NCBI GenBank assembly: GCA_002359215.1
Contig: DEMN01000008.1
Coordinates: 62,001-126,000, forward strand
Length of the DNA stretch: 64,000 bases
Reading direction: 5' to 3'
Source of the DNA: Flavobacteriales bacterium UBA2669
GTDB lineage: Bacteria > Bacteroidota > Bacteroidia > Flavobacteriales_E > Vicingaceae
Of the stretch, positions 8,977 through 18,572 are shown piece after piece; position 1 is the stretch's first letter, and each line of letters opens with the position of its first letter. Made by a program: the position numbers and the translations under genes. The notes under the pieces are model-generated. The model saw only the letters and a list, made by a program, of their open reading frames with translations. It did not search any database and was not told where the DNA came from.

Positions 8977-9016
8977 CTAAATAAAAAAATGAGAGTAAAG
9001 TAATTTTTTTAAGTAA

Positions 9017-9514
9017 TCAAGATACTGGATATATTTTTCTTAATTCTTCAAAAACATTTGCAACAGCAGGGCATATTTCTGTGTTTTTTAAAGATAAATC
9101 TAAAATTTGATAAAATCTTTTTCGGTTAGTATGTGGATATTCTCTACAAGCTGCTGGTCGGCTTTCGTAAACCATGCAGTAGTTTTCATAATCTAAAAAT
9201 GGGCAAGGAGCAGTATTCAGCACATAATCACCTACTTCATCTAAATGTAAATATTGAGCTACAAAAGCTGAAGGCTTTATTTTTAGGTGTTTTGCCAGTC
9301 TGTCAATGTCTCTATCATAAAAAATAGGACTAGTGGTTTTACAACAATTAGCACACTGCAGACAGTCTATTTTATCAAAAGCATTATTGTGAGCTTCGTG
9401 TGTATTATCATCTAAATTTTTTGGTTTGCTTTTTTTAAGCTTTTTAACCAATAGTTGATTGTCTTTCTTATGCTTTTCGGCTCCTTCAAGTTTTAATTTC
9501 AGACTATTATTCAT
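9017..9514 (-). CDS. YkgJ-family cysteine cluster protein
   Basis: 165 residues. The family's metal-binding cysteine pattern is complete: Cys51, Cys54, Cys57 and Cys58 (CLQCANCC), then Cys104 (APCPFL), Cys113 (YCMVY) and Cys123 (RPAACREYP). These proteins are thought to bind zinc or an iron-sulfur cluster; the cellular role is unknown to me. The N-terminal 45 residues are charged and lack a signal, so a cytosolic place is likely. It is transcribed on its own: a promoter box lies only 5 bp before its ATG, and the metalloprotease gene ends 18 bp upstream on the same strand. Confidence 0.88.
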   Translation of the reverse strand: MNNSLKLKLEGAEKHKKDNQLLVKKLKKSKPKNLDDNTHEAHNNAFDKIDCLQCANCCKTTSPIFYDRDIDRLAKHLKIKPSAFVAQYLHLDEVGDYVLNTAPCPFLDYENYCMVYESRPAACREYPHTNRKRFYQILDLSLKNTEICPAVANVFEELRKIYPVS

Positions 9515-9518
9515 GCTG

Positions 9519-9526
9519 CAAAAGTA
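9519..9526 (-). promoter_or_regulatory. -7 promoter box before the YkgJ-family gene
   Basis: TACTTTTG on the minus strand fits TAnnTTTG. It ends 4 bp before the ATG at 9514, so the mRNA would begin at or next to the start codon (leaderless). Confidence 0.45.
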
Positions 9527-9532
9527 GTGAAA

Positions 9533-12500
9533 TTACTCTTTTACAAATTTTAATGTTTTTGTGATAGTATCATTATTTAATTGTATAAAATAAATTCCTG
9601 ATGAGAAATTACTTATGTCTAAAACTGTTTGTAAGTTAGCATTAGACGTTAAAATAATTTTACCCGTTACATCTGTAATAACTATATTCGTATTTCCATT
9701 GGGAATACCTTTAATATTAAGCTGGTTATTAGCTGGATTTGGATAAAGCACCACATCAATAAAATTATTTAATTCCTCCACACCTATTATGGTAGAGTTC
9801 ATACAGATTTCTAATCCCCAACTATCTAAACTTCCTCCATCCCAATTGAAAACATCTTCAATAGTAAGGGTCCATGTTCCTTGTGGGTTCTCACCATTAA
9901 AACCAGCTAAAACATCTTGAGGTTGGTAAGTTCCACCTCCAACTGGAGGACAAGGTAATGCTCCCGGTGTCGCGGCATCATCAAAATTCACATCAAAATC
10001 ATTTTCGCTATCACAAATTTCTTCCCATAGTGTTACAATTGTTCCTTGTGGACTTTCTAACGTAACAATTAAATCTGCTATCCATGTGTGTGTTCCTATT
10101 AAATCAATAACATTTACATCATTTATTGTTCCTGAGTTAGTAACATTTAATGTTGATGTTACAATTGCAGTAGTACTAGGAATTGTGACAGGAACATTTG
10201 TACTCATAACTGTTATGCAGTTACTTGTTGTAAAGGAGTTACTTGAAGAAAAATTTCCTGAACCACATTGGTTGCTTGGTCTTACTCTCCAATAGTATTC
10301 CGTATCAGCAGCAAGGGTTGATGAAGTATAAGTTGCAGTGGTTAGTCCTGTAGCATTATCAACTATGTTAGTAAAAGCAGCGTCTGTGGCGATATCAATA
10401 TCATAAGTTGCAGCATTAGGATTTGCTTGCCATGTAAATGTATAAGGTCCGGAAACATTAACAGCTCCATTTGTCGGACTTAGTAAATTAATAGGTGTAA
10501 AATTGTTGGAGTAAACATTTAAATTAATATTCGTTGATTGAGTTGCTGAGGTTGCTGTTCCTGTAATGGTAATAGTGTGCGAACCAACCATTGCGGCTGT
10601 TACTCCTGAAACTTGAACAGTTACATTTGTTCCATTTGCCTGAGCGGTTGAAGGAGTAAAGCTTACTGTTGTTCCCGCAGGATTTCCTGAAGCAGAAAAA
10701 GTAGTGACATCATTAAACCCTAAAAAAGTATTGTATGTAAAAATATAGGTTGATGTTCCTGGAGCACAAATATCATTACTAGTAGCACCAGGTGCAAAAT
10801 TCATTACAAATTCTGATGCCTGAATAGTAAAATTAGTTGAATTTAATGCATAAAATATATTTCCGGCACCTCTTACCATTACTCTAGCATTGGTAGTTGC
10901 ACTTCCTGTTGGCACGGTAACATTAGCTGAACCATTATTAGGAACGCCTGTTGCTAAAGTAATAGGGTATGTATATCCACCATCTTGAGATAAGAAAATA
11001 TCTACATTTGGTGTGTTTACAGCTCCTGTATTTGTTCCGGCAACATTCCATGTAACCGTTTCTGTGCTACCTTCATTCCATGTAACAGCTGTGTTTTGTG
11101 AAGTAACTGTAAACGGGCCTGAATTGCCATCAACAGTAACTACCATTTGATCTATTTTGTTTTGCCCACCTCCTGAAAGATTATCTCTTACAGTAAGTGA
11201 AAAATTCATAGTTCTTCCTACATTGGAAACGGTCTCCCATTGGGTAGTTAAATTACCAGCTACTACGCTTGAAAGTTGTGGCATGTATCTGTTTGGAGAA
11301 GTGGTGGGTGCCATAGATCGGAAAGCTGGACTTCCGGTACTTGTTGCACTTACACTTGTTTGAGAATTAAACCCAACATCTCCTTGCTCCCAACAAAACG
11401 AAAGCGAATCTACATCAGGATCAGAGCCGCTTCCTTCTAAAATAAAAGCAGTTCCTTTTGGAATAGTGTAGTCTGCCCCAGCATTGGCTGTAGGAGCTGT
11501 ATTTACCATTGGTGTAGAAGTATAACAACTTTTTGAAGCTACATTAGTAGTAACTTGTTGGATATTGAAAAAGTGAAAATAGTCATCACTATGAGGCTGA
11601 ACATCTGAAGCTCCGGTAATTCCTGCATACCCCATAATAGAAGAACCACTTCCAGGCTCCATTTGAGCTCCCGTCCCTTCGCTTCCATTCATTGTCCATG
11701 AGTGATTGGCACCAAATTGATGTCCAAATTCATGTGCTACATAGTCTACATCAAAATTATCTCCTTGAGGAACAGAATGCGAACTATAACCACTTCCTTT
11801 TTGATTGTTTACACAAACACAACCAATACAACCCGCATTTCCATTGTTAGAGCCTTGGTGTAATAGATGTCCTACATGATAATTTGCTTCTTGAATTACA
11901 CTGCTTAATGTAGATTGTAATTGGCTATTTAAATTATTGGTATAGGGATCTGTTGAAGAATTGGTAAATACCACATCATCGTTATTGGCTACCAACTGCA
12001 TGGTAATACCAAAATCTGTTTCGTAAACACCATTAACTCTTGTCATAGTAGCATTTATAGCTGCCATAGCTAATACTTTTGTTCCTCCATGCCAAACGGT
12101 GTATTCTCCTGAAGCGGAAACTGCAGTTAAAAAAGTTCTTAATGTTTGATCGTTTGCATCCTTATTGTTGGATTGCTTAATTTTTTTCATATCTAGAGCA
12201 ATGTCATCCGTTAAACATTCAAAAGTATGTTGAGTTACTTCCTCTGTTTTTCTCGAGTACACGGCATAAGAGGTTAAATCAGTAGAATATGGTTCAATAA
12301 AAACACTTTTTCTATCTAATCTGAAAAGCATACTGCTTAAGCCTTTTTGTGGTGAAAAACTAAACCTGATGGTAGAAGCTGTTGTTGTACTTTTTCCAAA
12401 AAAAGATTTAATTTCCGGATACTTTGCAGCTAAATCTGGATGAAAGATAGACGCATCAAATACTTCAAAGTTTTCTATTGTTCCATTTCCTGTAGGAAAA

Positions 12501-12751
12501 CCTAAAATAAGGGTTGATGTGTTTTGAGAAAATCTTTTCGGAGCTTGGTTTAATAAATTTTGTAAGGTAGCAATATCCAACTGATAAACATCAAAATTTA
12601 TTGGAAGGCTTGATGTATTTATTTTATTATTTACGGCCACTTTGGTTGTTTTAGTCCATAAATTAGCATGTTGTTGAGCATTAACTGAAACTACTGTTCC
12701 TAATAAAAGTAAAGAGAAAAAAGTAGTTTTAAAAATGTTTGTTTTTTGCAT
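9533..12751 (-). CDS. Secreted reprolysin-like zinc metalloprotease with T9SS sorting domain
   Basis: 1072 residues. A signal peptide (MQKTNIFKTTFFSLLLLG...NAQ) leads to a propeptide-like region. The catalytic domain carries HEFGHQFGANH, the HExxHxxGxxH zinc motif of metzincins (His340, Glu341, His344, His350), with a downstream SIMGYAG Met-turn. Next come beta-sandwich regions including a fibronectin-III-like stretch (ATYDIDIATDAAFT, EYYWRVRPSNQCG). Near residues 860-970 is a proprotein-convertase P-like domain (TWIADLIVTLESPQGT, GTWTLTIEDVFNWDGGSLDSW). The last 80 residues are a T9SS type A sorting domain (VVLYPNPANNQL ... GIYFIQLNN). It should cross the outer membrane by T9SS and be released or anchored at the surface, degrading protein. 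The gene is monocistronic by spacing. Confidence 0.93.
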   Translation of the reverse strand: MQKTNIFKTTFFSLLLLGTVVSVNAQQHANLWTKTTKVAVNNKINTSSLPINFDVYQLDIATLQNLLNQAPKRFSQNTSTLILGFPTGNGTIENFEVFDASIFHPDLAAKYPEIKSFFGKSTTTASTIRFSFSPQKGLSSMLFRLDRKSVFIEPYSTDLTSYAVYSRKTEEVTQHTFECLTDDIALDMKKIKQSNNKDANDQTLRTFLTAVSASGEYTVWHGGTKVLAMAAINATMTRVNGVYETDFGITMQLVANNDDVVFTNSSTDPYTNNLNSQLQSTLSSVIQEANYHVGHLLHQGSNNGNAGCIGCVCVNNQKGSGYSSHSVPQGDNFDVDYVAHEFGHQFGANHSWTMNGSEGTGAQMEPGSGSSIMGYAGITGASDVQPHSDDYFHFFNIQQVTTNVASKSCYTSTPMVNTAPTANAGADYTIPKGTAFILEGSGSDPDVDSLSFCWEQGDVGFNSQTSVSATSTGSPAFRSMAPTTSPNRYMPQLSSVVAGNLTTQWETVSNVGRTMNFSLTVRDNLSGGGQNKIDQMVVTVDGNSGPFTVTSQNTAVTWNEGSTETVTWNVAGTNTGAVNTPNVDIFLSQDGGYTYPITLATGVPNNGSANVTVPTGSATTNARVMVRGAGNIFYALNSTNFTIQASEFVMNFAPGATSNDICAPGTSTYIFTYNTFLGFNDVTTFSASGNPAGTTVSFTPSTAQANGTNVTVQVSGVTAAMVGSHTITITGTATSATQSTNINLNVYSNNFTPINLLSPTNGAVNVSGPYTFTWQANPNAATYDIDIATDAAFTNIVDNATGLTTATYTSSTLAADTEYYWRVRPSNQCGSGNFSSSNSFTTSNCITVMSTNVPVTIPSTTAIVTSTLNVTNSGTINDVNVIDLIGTHTWIADLIVTLESPQGTIVTLWEEICDSENDFDVNFDDAATPGALPCPPVGGGTYQPQDVLAGFNGENPQGTWTLTIEDVFNWDGGSLDSWGLEICMNSTIIGVEELNNFIDVVLYPNPANNQLNIKGIPNGNTNIVITDVTGKIILTSNANLQTVLDISNFSSGIYFIQLNNDTITKTLKFVKE

Positions 12752-12873
12752 AAGGCAGCAGATTAAAATTAATTAAGCTATAAAGTTAATTTAAAAGTGA
12801 GCAAGAAACAATATTATTTGATGAAGAGTATTGAAATCCTATTTTTTTAATTAGGAAAAGAGATGTTAAAACT

Positions 12874-12913
12874 AAAAAAACCCAATAAACTGTTTTTCAA
12901 TTTATTGGGTTTT
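12874..12913 (-). terminator. Rho-independent terminator of tRNA-Gln
   Basis: A perfect 13-bp stem, AAAACCCAATAAA (12877-12889) with TTTATTGGGTTTT (12901-12913) and an 11-nt loop. Read on the minus strand it follows the tRNA 3' end by 5 nt and runs into a T-stretch. Confidence 0.85.
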
Positions 12914-12918
12914 AAAAG

Positions 12919-12991
12919 TTGTCCGACTAGGGCTCGAACCTAGACTCTTCTGGACCAAAACCAGACGTGTTGCCAGTTACACCATCGGACA
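12919..12991 (-). tRNA. tRNA-Gln (anticodon TTG)
   Basis: 73 nt on the minus strand fold as a cloverleaf. The acceptor stem is TGTCCGA with TCGGACA, the anticodon stem TCTGG with CCAGA encloses loop TTTTGGT with anticodon TTG, and the T arm contains GGTTCGAGCCC. Discriminator base A; CCA is not encoded. It has its own promoter upstream and terminator downstream, so it is a one-gene unit. Confidence 0.95.
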
Positions 12992-13000
12992 ATTGGACGG

Positions 13001-13030
13001 CAAAAGTAATAATTTTTTTTACTTGTGCAA
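13001..13030 (-). promoter_or_regulatory. Complete promoter of tRNA-Gln
   Basis: On the minus strand TTG (13030-13028), 19 nt, then TACTTTTG (13008-13001), which matches the Bacteroidota pattern TTG-N19-TAnnTTTG. The box ends 9 nt before the mature tRNA 5' end. It is the clearest -33/-7 pair in the window. Confidence 0.75.
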
Positions 13031-13183
13031 ATTTTTTTACATTCATTAATTTAGAGTGTTTTTTATTCTTTTGTCATCGTGTCATATACTTCTTTCTAAC
13101 TTTTAACAATCATTAACTGTAAATATTATTCTTCATTAGACAAGAATTTCATATTTTCGTGAACTTAAATAATACGGAATAAC

Positions 13184-16100
13184 ATGGAATATAAAAAACT
13201 GAATAATATTATAGGATGGATAATTTGGGCAATTGCTTCATTTGTATATCTATCAACCATAGAACCAACAACAAGTTTTTGGGACTGTGGTGAGTTTATC
13301 GCTGCTGCTTATAATTTAGAAGTTGGTCACCCACCGGGAGCACCCTTATTTATGCTAATAGGTAGATTTTTCACTATGTTTACAACTCCTGAAAATGCAG
13401 CTTATGCTATTAATATGTTGTCAGCTCTTTCAAGTTCATTTACTATACTGTTTTTGTTTTGGTCTATTACTGCATTAGTAAAAAAATTAGTAGTAAAGAC
13501 AGGAGAAGTGGACAAACCTGCTATGTTAACTATTTTTGGTAGTGCTGTGGTTGGTTCTTTAGCTTATACTTTTTCAGATTCATTTTGGTTTTCAGCAACA
13601 GAAGCAGAGGTTTACGCTCTTTCCTCATTATTTACGGCAGTTGTTTTTTGGGCTATTCTTAAATGGGAAGCCGTTTATACAGAAAAACATAGTGTAAGAT
13701 GGATAGTTTTAATTGCTTATTTAATAGGTCTTTCTATAGGGGTCCATTTATTGAACTTATTGGCGATACCAGCTATGGTTTTCGTTTATTATTTTAAAAC
13801 CAGAGAATTAACTTTTAAAAATTTAGCGATTGCTTTTGGTATTTCAATCCTAATTTTAGGAACGATACAATCTTTAATAATTCCAGGAACTGTTAAAGTA
13901 GGCTTCATGTTTGAGCTATTATTTGTAAATACATTTAATTTACCTTTTAACTCCGGGTTGTTATTTTACATAGCTATTTTAGCGGCTCTTTCTGTTTTAG
14001 GGTTATATTATACACACAAAAAAGGCAAACAAGTATGGAACACTATTATTCTTTGTGTTACGGTTTTATTAATAGGGTTTTCTACTTATTCTATAATAAT
14101 GATAAGATCGGCTGCAAACCCACCAATGGATGAAAATAATCCTGAAAATGCATTTACTTTGCTATCTTATTTAAATAGAGAGCAGTATGGTTCAATGCCT
14201 CTTTTATACGGACAATATTTTAATACGCCATTAGATGCGAAAGAACCTTTTGTTCAAGATAAGCCACAGTATTTCCAAGATAAAGCTAAAGGAAAGTATA
14301 TTTTAATAAATAAAGATCAAAAAACAAAACCTAATTATGATGAGAAACTTTCTGGATTTTTTCCTAGAATGTGGAGTTCACAAGCCCATCATGTAAGAAC
14401 CTATAAAGAATGGTCAGATTTTAAAGGGAAGAAAATGCGTGCAAGCAATGGTGAAACCATAAATATTCCAACTTTTGGAGAAAACCTTAAATTCTTTTTT
14501 TCATACCAACTTAATCATTTATACTTCAGATATTTTATGTGGAATTTTGTTGGAAGACAAAATGATGTTCAGGGACATGGAGAAATAACTAATGGTAATT
14601 GGATTAGTGGAATTAAGTTTATTGATGAAATGAGATTAGGAAATCAAGATAAACTGCCTTCTTCAATTAATGATAATCCGGCAAACAACACCTATTTTTT
14701 CCTTCCATTACTTTTAGGATTGTTAGGTATGATTTATCAATACAAAAAAGATAAAAAAGGATTCCTTGTATTACTTTTATTGTTTTTCTTTACAGGGGTA
14801 GCAATTATTATTAATCAAAATCAGTCAGTTCAGCCAAGAGAAAGAGATTATGCTTACGTAGGATCTTTTTATACTTTTGCTATTTGGATGGCTTTAGGAG
14901 TTTATGCTTTGTGTGATATTTTAAGTAAAAAAATGAGCAGAGTTGCAAGTGCTGGTTTGGCAACTACAATTTGTTTATTGGGAGCTCCTGTTTTAATGGC
15001 CAGTCAAAATTGGGACGATCATGATCGTTCAAAAAGATATACGGCAAGAGATTTTGCTAAAAATTACTTGAATTCTTGTGCACCAAATGCTATATTATTT
15101 ACTAATGGTGATAATGATACTTTCCCACTTTGGTATGTACAAGATGTTGAAAGATATAGAACCGATGTGAGAGTAGTTAATTTGAGTTTATTGAATACCG
15201 ATTGGTACATAGAACAAATGCGAAGAAAAGCATGGGATTCTGATGGAATACCACAAATGCTTCCTGAGTATAAGATTAGAAATAATAATAACGATTATGT
15301 TTACATTTACGATAGAGGAATAGAGGGCTATACAGATGTTGATGACATTATTAAGTTTGTTACAGATGATACCCCTAAATCTAAAATAACAGGAAATGAT
15401 AATAAGCAAATTGATTATATTCCAACAAAAAACTTAAAGGTATCTGTTGATAAAGATAAAGTATTGGCAAACGGAACAGTTTCCAAAGACAGAGCTGATA
15501 GAGTTGTTGATAATATTGAGTGGACATTGAGCGGTAATGGAATCTATAAAAAAGACCTTATTATTTTAGATATTTTAGCTGCTAATAATTGGGATAGACC
15601 CATTTATTTTGCCATTACTACGGGTGATGATGCTTATTTGGGATTAACAGATTATTTCCAAATAGAAGGGTTGGCGTATAGATTAGTACCTTATAAGGCA
15701 CAAAGCTATGATGGACAAACTGGAGAAGTGAATACTGACATCATGTATGAGAACCTAATGACTAAATTTGCGTGGGGAGGGATGGACAAAGAAAATTTAT
15801 TTATGGATGAGAATAATAAAAGAATGTGCATGAACTTCCGTAATAATTTTGCACGTTTGGCAGGAGAGCTTATTAGACAAGATAAAAAAGAGCAAGCAGT
15901 AAAAGTATTAGATAAATGTTTGGAAGTACTACCTGAACACAATGTTCCTTATAATCAATTTATGGTTTCTATTGCAGAGCACTATTATAGACTAAAGGAA
16001 AATGATAAAGCGAATGATATAGTTAAAACACTAATAAATCAATACCATGAGGAATTAATATATTATACCTCGCTAAAAGGTTCGTTTAGAAAAAATGTAG

Positions 16101-16240
16101 AAAGAGAAGAAGGGTTTTCTAAATACATTTTAGGTCAATTAATTATGCTTTCTAAAGATAGGTATCCGGAATCAGGATTGGCAGATGAAATGAAAACGGA
16201 ATTTGAATCTATTTTATTAATGCTTAATGGAAATAGATAA
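13184..16240 (+). CDS. DUF2723 polytopic membrane glycosyltransferase-like protein
   Basis: 1018 residues. The N-terminal half has about a dozen hydrophobic membrane segments. The first loop carries SFWDCGEFIAAA and VGHPPGAPLFM, the DUF2723 signature, whose acidic residue after the first helix resembles GT-C glycosyltransferases of the protein O-mannosyltransferase kind. A periplasmic portion follows (RERDYAYVGSF, LFTNGDNDTFPLWYVQDV, NWDRPIYFA), and the C-terminal 130 residues look like TPR helices (QAVKVLDKCLEVLPEHNVP). Family knowledge suggests transfer of a lipid-linked sugar to proteins or surface glycans; donor and acceptor are unknown. It is followed 23 bp later by a Gfo/Idh/MocA oxidoreductase, possibly co-transcribed. 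Confidence 0.85.
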   Translation: MEYKKLNNIIGWIIWAIASFVYLSTIEPTTSFWDCGEFIAAAYNLEVGHPPGAPLFMLIGRFFTMFTTPENAAYAINMLSALSSSFTILFLFWSITALVKKLVVKTGEVDKPAMLTIFGSAVVGSLAYTFSDSFWFSATEAEVYALSSLFTAVVFWAILKWEAVYTEKHSVRWIVLIAYLIGLSIGVHLLNLLAIPAMVFVYYFKTRELTFKNLAIAFGISILILGTIQSLIIPGTVKVGFMFELLFVNTFNLPFNSGLLFYIAILAALSVLGLYYTHKKGKQVWNTIILCVTVLLIGFSTYSIIMIRSAANPPMDENNPENAFTLLSYLNREQYGSMPLLYGQYFNTPLDAKEPFVQDKPQYFQDKAKGKYILINKDQKTKPNYDEKLSGFFPRMWSSQAHHVRTYKEWSDFKGKKMRASNGETINIPTFGENLKFFFSYQLNHLYFRYFMWNFVGRQNDVQGHGEITNGNWISGIKFIDEMRLGNQDKLPSSINDNPANNTYFFLPLLLGLLGMIYQYKKDKKGFLVLLLLFFFTGVAIIINQNQSVQPRERDYAYVGSFYTFAIWMALGVYALCDILSKKMSRVASAGLATTICLLGAPVLMASQNWDDHDRSKRYTARDFAKNYLNSCAPNAILFTNGDNDTFPLWYVQDVERYRTDVRVVNLSLLNTDWYIEQMRRKAWDSDGIPQMLPEYKIRNNNNDYVYIYDRGIEGYTDVDDIIKFVTDDTPKSKITGNDNKQIDYIPTKNLKVSVDKDKVLANGTVSKDRADRVVDNIEWTLSGNGIYKKDLIILDILAANNWDRPIYFAITTGDDAYLGLTDYFQIEGLAYRLVPYKAQSYDGQTGEVNTDIMYENLMTKFAWGGMDKENLFMDENNKRMCMNFRNNFARLAGELIRQDKKEQAVKVLDKCLEVLPEHNVPYNQFMVSIAEHYYRLKENDKANDIVKTLINQYHEELIYYTSLKGSFRKNVEREEGFSKYILGQLIMLSKDRYPESGLADEMKTEFESILLMLNGNR

Positions 16241-16263
16241 CAAAAGGCTTTATTAATGAAACG

Positions 16264-17298
16264 ATGAAAGCACTTATTGATAGGTATAAAAAAATTAGAA
16301 AAAAGGAGCTATTTAAACAGAAGTTTAAAAGCAACTATGCCTTTGTTGGGGTTGGCAATCATTCTATCAATAATCTTTATCCGGTTCTTAATTACTTAAA
16401 TGTTAATTTAAAATATATTATAGTTAAAAATGAAGATACTGTTGAAATGGTTAAACACCATTTTACAAATTCATTGGTTAGTACTGATTTAGAAAAAATT
16501 CTGAATGATAGTGATATAAATGGAGTTTTCGTTTCAATTACGCCATCGGTTCATTTTCAGGTGGCTAAGAAAGTTATTGCGGCTAACAAAAACTTGTTTA
16601 TTGAAAAACCACCATGTTTGACGCTTAGTGAATTAAACGAACTTATAACACTTGAAGATAAACACAAAAAAACTGTTTTAGTGGGGGTACAGCGAAGATA
16701 TTCGCCTGTCTATAATATCTTACAAAACAAAGTTAAAAACGCTGGCTATTATACTTTAAAATTTAAAACAGGGGCTTATCCTGAAGGGGATGAATTAATT
16801 GATTTATTTATTCACCCGTTAGATGCTTTATTTTATTTGTTTGGTGATGGTAATATAACTTATGCTAACAAAGTTACTGGTAATGGTGTTGTAACCTATT
16901 TAGCTCAAATAAAACATGAAAATGGTATTGTAGGAAGTATAGAATTTTCGACAGATTATTCGTGGAATGAGGCAATAGATACCTTAATTATTAATACTCC
17001 AAAAGGTGAATATATTACAGAAAATACAACTAAACTGAGTTTTAAAAATAAACCAAAAGTGTTTATGAACATTCCTATAGAAAAAATAAAAAGATTTAAT
17101 AGTCAAATTACTACGCTATATCTTCAAAACAGCTTTTTGCCTGTAAAAGAACACAATCAACTTTATTCTGCGGGCTACTTTAATGAATTATCAAGCTTTT
17201 TAATGTGTAGTGAAAAAAGTGAAAATACGCTAAATAAATCCACATTAAGGGATTTACTTCCTACATTTAAAGCCATTGAAAAGTTAAGAACAGCTTAG
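16264..17298 (+). CDS. Gfo/Idh/MocA-family oxidoreductase
   Basis: 344 residues. N-terminal Rossmann domain with FVGVGNHSINNLYPVL as the nucleotide loop, FVSITPSVHFQVAKKVI and the family hallmark EKP (LFIEKPPCLTL, near residue 118), followed by VGVQRRYSP and a C-terminal alpha/beta domain with HPLDALFYLFG. Members oxidise or reduce sugars and sugar nucleotides with NAD(P); the substrate is not readable here. Its place 23 bp after the DUF2723 glycosyltransferase suggests it modifies a sugar used by that enzyme, which is inference. It converges with the radical SAM gene (3 bp between stops). Confidence 0.85.
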   Translation: MKALIDRYKKIRKKELFKQKFKSNYAFVGVGNHSINNLYPVLNYLNVNLKYIIVKNEDTVEMVKHHFTNSLVSTDLEKILNDSDINGVFVSITPSVHFQVAKKVIAANKNLFIEKPPCLTLSELNELITLEDKHKKTVLVGVQRRYSPVYNILQNKVKNAGYYTLKFKTGAYPEGDELIDLFIHPLDALFYLFGDGNITYANKVTGNGVVTYLAQIKHENGIVGSIEFSTDYSWNEAIDTLIINTPKGEYITENTTKLSFKNKPKVFMNIPIEKIKRFNSQITTLYLQNSFLPVKEHNQLYSAGYFNELSSFLMCSEKSENTLNKSTLRDLLPTFKAIEKLRTA

Positions 17299-17301
17299 GG
17301 G

Positions 17302-18489
17302 TTAAGCATATTTCCCTTCCATTTCTTCCATGTATTGTTTGTAGGTTTTTTTCTTATCGGCTTCCCATTGATATTTACCAAACATTTTTCCTGTAATGGC
17401 TTTTCCAAAATATTTTTCAAACATACGGTGTAACACTATATCGTATTTTCTATGGAAGTTTACCCAACAACCGTTACAATTATGTTGATAGTGTTTTTGT
17501 GTTTTTTTAGTGGCTTCGTCATTTAAAATATCATCTAACGAACGTTCAAACAAGTTGCCAATTTTAACTCCTAAATTCTGACAAAGAGGAACATCTCCAT
17601 TTGGCAAAACACATAAAGAATCAATTATACTATTACATGACATTTTTAAATCGCCTTTTCTCCATTCATCATAAAGCACTAAAAAGTCGAAATTCTCTTT
17701 AAATTCTTTTACAATAGGTGGTATTTTCTCTTTAAAATTATCGTCTTTTAAGTCAGTATAAATAGGTTTTTCAATTACTTCTTTAACATCTAAACTTCTG
17801 TCTCCATCATCATAATTAGCTACCATTTCTTTTTTAGCTGTTTTGGTAGCAATTCCTGTTTCGTGGGCTTTATCATCGGTATCAAAGAAATCCATGTCGT
17901 TATAAACACCAATACGCATATCAACTCCTTCTCTTTTACATACTTCAGCAACATGTTTCATATCATCAAAATTGTTGTATGGAGAAAGTGTAAACATAGT
18001 AGAAATAGGCACTACATCTTTTAATTCCTGAATAACTCTTATTACTCTTTCATACCCATCTTTACCTCTCATGTGTTGATACGTTTCTTTATCGCCATCT
18101 AAAGAAATATATAATCTTTTTGGTGGGAATTTTTTTACCGCTTCAATTAAATTCTCTGGTTTTAAACAGTTTGAAAGCAAATCGAAATTAGGATGATTTT
18201 TAGTAAACCATTCCATTATTTGTAATGCTTCCGGATGTAATAAAAACTCACCACCTTCTAAACCAATAGCAGTATCTTTTGATATGGCTTTGCTTTTCAT
18301 TATTTCTTTAATTTTTTCAAAAGAAAGGTATTTTACGGGTCTTTTTGCCCAGATATTACAATGCTTACATCTTGAGTCGCACAAGTCTGTAGCGTAAATC
18401 ATTAATGTTGCTAACTTTCTATTACCTAAGTTAGATTTATTATTAGCAAATTTTTTTGCTCTGCTTACATAGTCTTTGAGTCCGTACAT
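17302..18489 (-). CDS. Radical SAM protein with SPASM-type C-terminus
   Basis: The chosen start at 18489 (MYGLKDYVSR) gives 395 residues; a longer frame begins at 18537 but a promoter box at 18513-18520 lies inside that extension. The radical SAM cluster motif CxxxCxxC is at Cys37, Cys41 and Cys44 (CDSRCKHC). Later segments GLEGGEFLLHPE and LYISLDGDKETYQHMRG are typical of the barrel. The C-terminus has a SPASM-like cysteine set (CVLPNGDVPLCQNLG, then HNCNGCWVNFHRKYD) for an auxiliary cluster. Such enzymes modify peptides, lipids or cofactors; neither substrate nor partner peptide is visible nearby. Confidence 0.85.
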   Translation of the reverse strand: MYGLKDYVSRAKKFANNKSNLGNRKLATLMIYATDLCDSRCKHCNIWAKRPVKYLSFEKIKEIMKSKAISKDTAIGLEGGEFLLHPEALQIMEWFTKNHPNFDLLSNCLKPENLIEAVKKFPPKRLYISLDGDKETYQHMRGKDGYERVIRVIQELKDVVPISTMFTLSPYNNFDDMKHVAEVCKREGVDMRIGVYNDMDFFDTDDKAHETGIATKTAKKEMVANYDDGDRSLDVKEVIEKPIYTDLKDDNFKEKIPPIVKEFKENFDFLVLYDEWRKGDLKMSCNSIIDSLCVLPNGDVPLCQNLGVKIGNLFERSLDDILNDEATKKTQKHYQHNCNGCWVNFHRKYDIVLHRMFEKYFGKAITGKMFGKYQWEADKKKTYKQYMEEMEGKYA

Positions 18490-18512
18490 TTGAAAAAAAT
18501 ATAAATTGAATT

Positions 18513-18520
18513 CAAAGTTA
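18513..18520 (-). promoter_or_regulatory. -7 promoter box before the radical SAM gene
   Basis: TAACTTTG on the minus strand fits TAnnTTTG and lies 23 bp before ATG 18489. It falls inside the longer possible reading frame and so decides for the shorter start. Confidence 0.5.
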
Positions 18521-18572
18521 ACAATTTGTTTTGACAATTTAGAATTGCTCTAAATTAAGAATAATAAACTAT

